Of a stretch of 8,282 bases of DNA, positions 6,790-8,282 are shown in pieces. The DNA is from Lachnospiraceae bacterium UBA6452 (GTDB lineage: Bacteria > Bacillota > Clostridia > Lachnospirales > Lachnospiraceae). How positions within the stretch are numbered: the first letter of the stretch is position 1; each line of letters starts with the position of its first letter. The stretch covers positions 1-8,282 of the forward strand of contig DJNY01000170.1 in assembly GCA_002441865.1 (NCBI GenBank), given 5' to 3'. Position numbers and translations under genes: made by a program. Below the pieces are notes generated by a model. That model had not been told where the DNA came from, did no database searches, and was given only the letters and a program-made list of their open reading frames with translations.

Positions 6790-7974
6790 GTGGCAAAACG
6801 TGAAGAAATGAGAAACTTGGAAACCATTCCCGTCGGTTCGCTCGGGATCATTGCCTTAAAAGGCTGTCAGGAGCTTGGCGAGAAGGTCGATCAGTATCTG
6901 GTTGACTGGCGTACAGAAAGGGAAAATGAACACAAGGACAGCCTTGCATTCAAAGGGTATCAGAGAAGTTCTTACCTGCTGCAGGCAAAGGTACCGCGTT
7001 TTGGATCCGGTGAAGCAAAAGGTGTTATTTTAGAATCTGTTCGAGGCAACGACCTGTATCTGCTTGTAGATGTTGCCAACTACAGCCTGACCTATTCTCT
7101 CTGCGGACATGAAAATCATATGTCTCCGGATGACCATTATCAGGATTTAAAGAGAATTATCGCAGCTGTCGGCGGAAAGGCACGTCGTATCACAGTCATT
7201 ATGCCATTCCTGTACGAAAGCAGACAGCATAAGAGAACAGCACGTGAATCCCTTGACTGTGCACTGGCTCTGCAGGAGCTTACCAACATGGGCGTTGACA
7301 ATATCATCACTTTCGACGCACATGATCCCCGTGTACAGAACGCGATCCCGCTGAACGGTTTTGAAACTGTTTCTCCTACTTACCAGTTTATCAAAGGCTT
7401 ACTGAAACATGTAAAAGACCTCACGATCGATTCCGATCATATGATGGTCATCAGCCCTGACGAAGGCGGTATGGGACGTGCTATTTATATGGCAAACGTA
7501 CTTGGACTTGATATGGGTATGTTCTATAAGAGACGTGATTATACACAGATCGTGGACGGTCGTAACCCGATCGTTGCACATGAATTCTTGGGAAGCAGCG
7601 TGGAAGGCAAAGATGTGATCGTTATCGACGATATGATCAGTTCCGGTGAAAGCGTTCTGGAAGTTGCAGCAGAACTGAAAGCCCGTAAGGCAAAACGTGT
7701 ATTCATCTGCGCTACCTTCGGTCTTTTCACAAACGGTCTTTCCAAATTTGATATCGCTTATGAAGATGGTCTGATCGCAGGCGTTCTGACAACCAACCTT
7801 GTATACCAGACACCGGATCTTTTAGAGCGTCCGTACTATATCAACTGTGATATGAGCAAATACATTGCTTACATCATCGATACATTAAATCATGATGCAT
7901 CCATCAGCGATCTGCTCAATCCAAGTGATCGTATCCAGGCTGCGATCGCAAAGTATAAGGCGCATGAATATTAG
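6790..7974 (+). CDS. prs: Ribose-phosphate pyrophosphokinase (PRPP synthetase), long divergent form
   Basis: This enzyme transfers pyrophosphate from ATP to ribose 5-phosphate, making PRPP for purine, pyrimidine, NAD, histidine and tryptophan synthesis. Of its 394 residues, about 80 exceed the usual near-315-residue class I enzyme, mostly at the N-terminus and in insertions. Recognisable motifs are SVRGND (83-88), SRQHKR (144-149, in place of the usual RQD), metal-site histidine 178 in FDAHDPRVQN, SPDEGGMGRA (222-231), catalytic-loop KRR (247-249), and the ribose-phosphate loop VIVIDDMISSGES (276-288), where SSGES replaces the common DTAGT. The GTG start is supported by GAGGA (6776-6780), nine bases upstream and overlapping the previous stop; ATG at 6808 is a weaker alternative. 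It lies 12 bases after the helicase loader and is probably in the same operon. Function is inferred from motifs. A non-catalytic role is unlikely because the key residues persist. Confidence 0.9.
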   Translation: MAKREEMRNLETIPVGSLGIIALKGCQELGEKVDQYLVDWRTERENEHKDSLAFKGYQRSSYLLQAKVPRFGSGEAKGVILESVRGNDLYLLVDVANYSLTYSLCGHENHMSPDDHYQDLKRIIAAVGGKARRITVIMPFLYESRQHKRTARESLDCALALQELTNMGVDNIITFDAHDPRVQNAIPLNGFETVSPTYQFIKGLLKHVKDLTIDSDHMMVISPDEGGMGRAIYMANVLGLDMGMFYKRRDYTQIVDGRNPIVAHEFLGSSVEGKDVIVIDDMISSGESVLEVAAELKARKAKRVFICATFGLFTNGLSKFDIAYEDGLIAGVLTTNLVYQTPDLLERPYYINCDMSKYIAYIIDTLNHDASISDLLNPSDRIQAAIAKYKAHEY

Positions 7975-8017
7975 AATTGAAACTAATTGATTATGCAATA
8001 AATAATATGAAATATTA

Positions 8018-8232
8018 AGAAACAGCTCCCTAGTATATTTTGATGCACGCTGCGCATGCTTTTCTACTAAGGCACATGCTGGCATTCATATGGCACGCGG
8101 ATATTCGACATCCTGTCTCAGATCCGCTGCCACGACATCCGTGTCGTGGCACCATATTCATCACCAGCATTTAGCCAAGTAGAAATACGCATTTGCAGCT
8201 ATCGCATCCTAATATACTATGGAGCTGTTTTT
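8018..8232 (+). repeat. Branched palindromic element after prs (MITE-like repeat or structured RNA/terminator)
   Basis: A long imperfect inverted repeat spans about 215 bp. The outer stem pairs AACAGCTCC (8021-8029) with GGAGCTGTT (8221-8229), then 8031-8039 with 8211-8219, GATGC with GCATC, GCTGC (8049-8053) with GCAGC (8195-8199), ATGC (8056-8059) with GCAT (8189-8192), TTTCTACT (8061-8068) with AGTAGAAA (8178-8185), ATGCTGG (8076-8082) with CCAGCAT (8164-8170), and ATATGG (8088-8093) with CCATAT (8152-8157). Two hairpins cap it: GCGGAT...ATCCGC (8097-8127), and a perfect 10-bp stem TGCCACGACA/TGTCGTGGCA (8128-8151) with a four-base loop. A T tract follows the closing stem. It contains no convincing gene, and no target-site duplication is visible. 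It may be a miniature inverted-repeat element, a non-coding RNA, or an elaborate prs terminator. Confidence 0.75.
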
Positions 8233-8238
8233 GTTTTT
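8220..8238 (+). terminator. Likely transcription stop after prs
   Basis: The closing stem GGAGCTGTT of the structured element runs into TTTTGTTTTT (about 8229-8238), giving the T-rich tail expected of an intrinsic terminator. The pairing arm is far upstream (8021-8029), so the nascent hairpin would be the whole folded element rather than a simple stem-loop. Confidence 0.5.
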
Positions 8239-8282
8239 CGTTATGAGTATTCACTTTTAGTAACATTAAACATTAATAATCT

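Noticed and set aside
7885..8085. Minus-strand 66-codon frame overlapping the end of prs and the structured element
   Set aside because: It is a shadow of prs and the palindrome, with no ribosome binding site and no recognisable protein character.
8018..8232. tRNA or other standard RNA gene
   Set aside because: The branched fold is far larger than a tRNA, there is no T-loop GTTCGA motif or CCA-type acceptor end, and it does not match rRNA, tmRNA or RNase P features.
8233..8282. Start of another gene at the right edge
   Set aside because: The last 50 bases are AT-rich, with no ribosome binding site plus start codon and no clear promoter.

Overview
The window looks like a piece of a chromosome from a Gram-positive, probably spore-forming member of the class Clostridia, most likely family Lachnospiraceae. 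This placement is inferred from the gene content: spoVG, a GlgC/GlgD pair, a DnaB/DnaD-type plus DnaI-type helicase-loading pair, and a long, atypical PRPP synthetase. It also fits the moderately AT-rich sequence. No search was run, so genus and species are not assigned.

Layout. From about 2800 leftward (minus strand) lies a glycogen-synthesis unit, glgC then glgD, overlapping by 4 bases (ATGA). spoVG follows only 34 bases downstream of glgD. Bases 2711-3071 are a divergent, AT-rich control region. It holds a good glgC promoter, a weaker murC promoter, two identical 12-bp palindromes exactly 42 bp apart, and an inverted repeat in the glgC leader. Rightward come murC (peptidoglycan precursor synthesis), a 287-bp intergenic region dense in DnaA boxes, and then a compact operon. 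That operon is a DnaB/DnaD-like primosome protein, a DnaI/DnaC-like AAA+ helicase loader (1-base overlap), and a ribose-phosphate pyrophosphokinase (12-base gap). After prs there is a roughly 215-bp, highly structured imperfect inverted repeat ending in a T tract, then about 50 bp of AT-rich sequence with nothing recognisable.

How it fits together. The left half builds ADP-glucose for glycogen and carries a small sporulation/cell-envelope regulator. The right half couples cell-wall precursor synthesis, replicative helicase loading and PRPP supply for nucleotides. Two DnaA-box clusters between murC and the loader operon suggest that the initiator DnaA controls its own helicase-loading partners.

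The genes are mostly ordinary core genes. The more novel signals are non-coding: the contiguous DnaA-box arrays (one pair also forms a possible murC terminator), the phased palindrome pair, and the branched palindromic element after prs.
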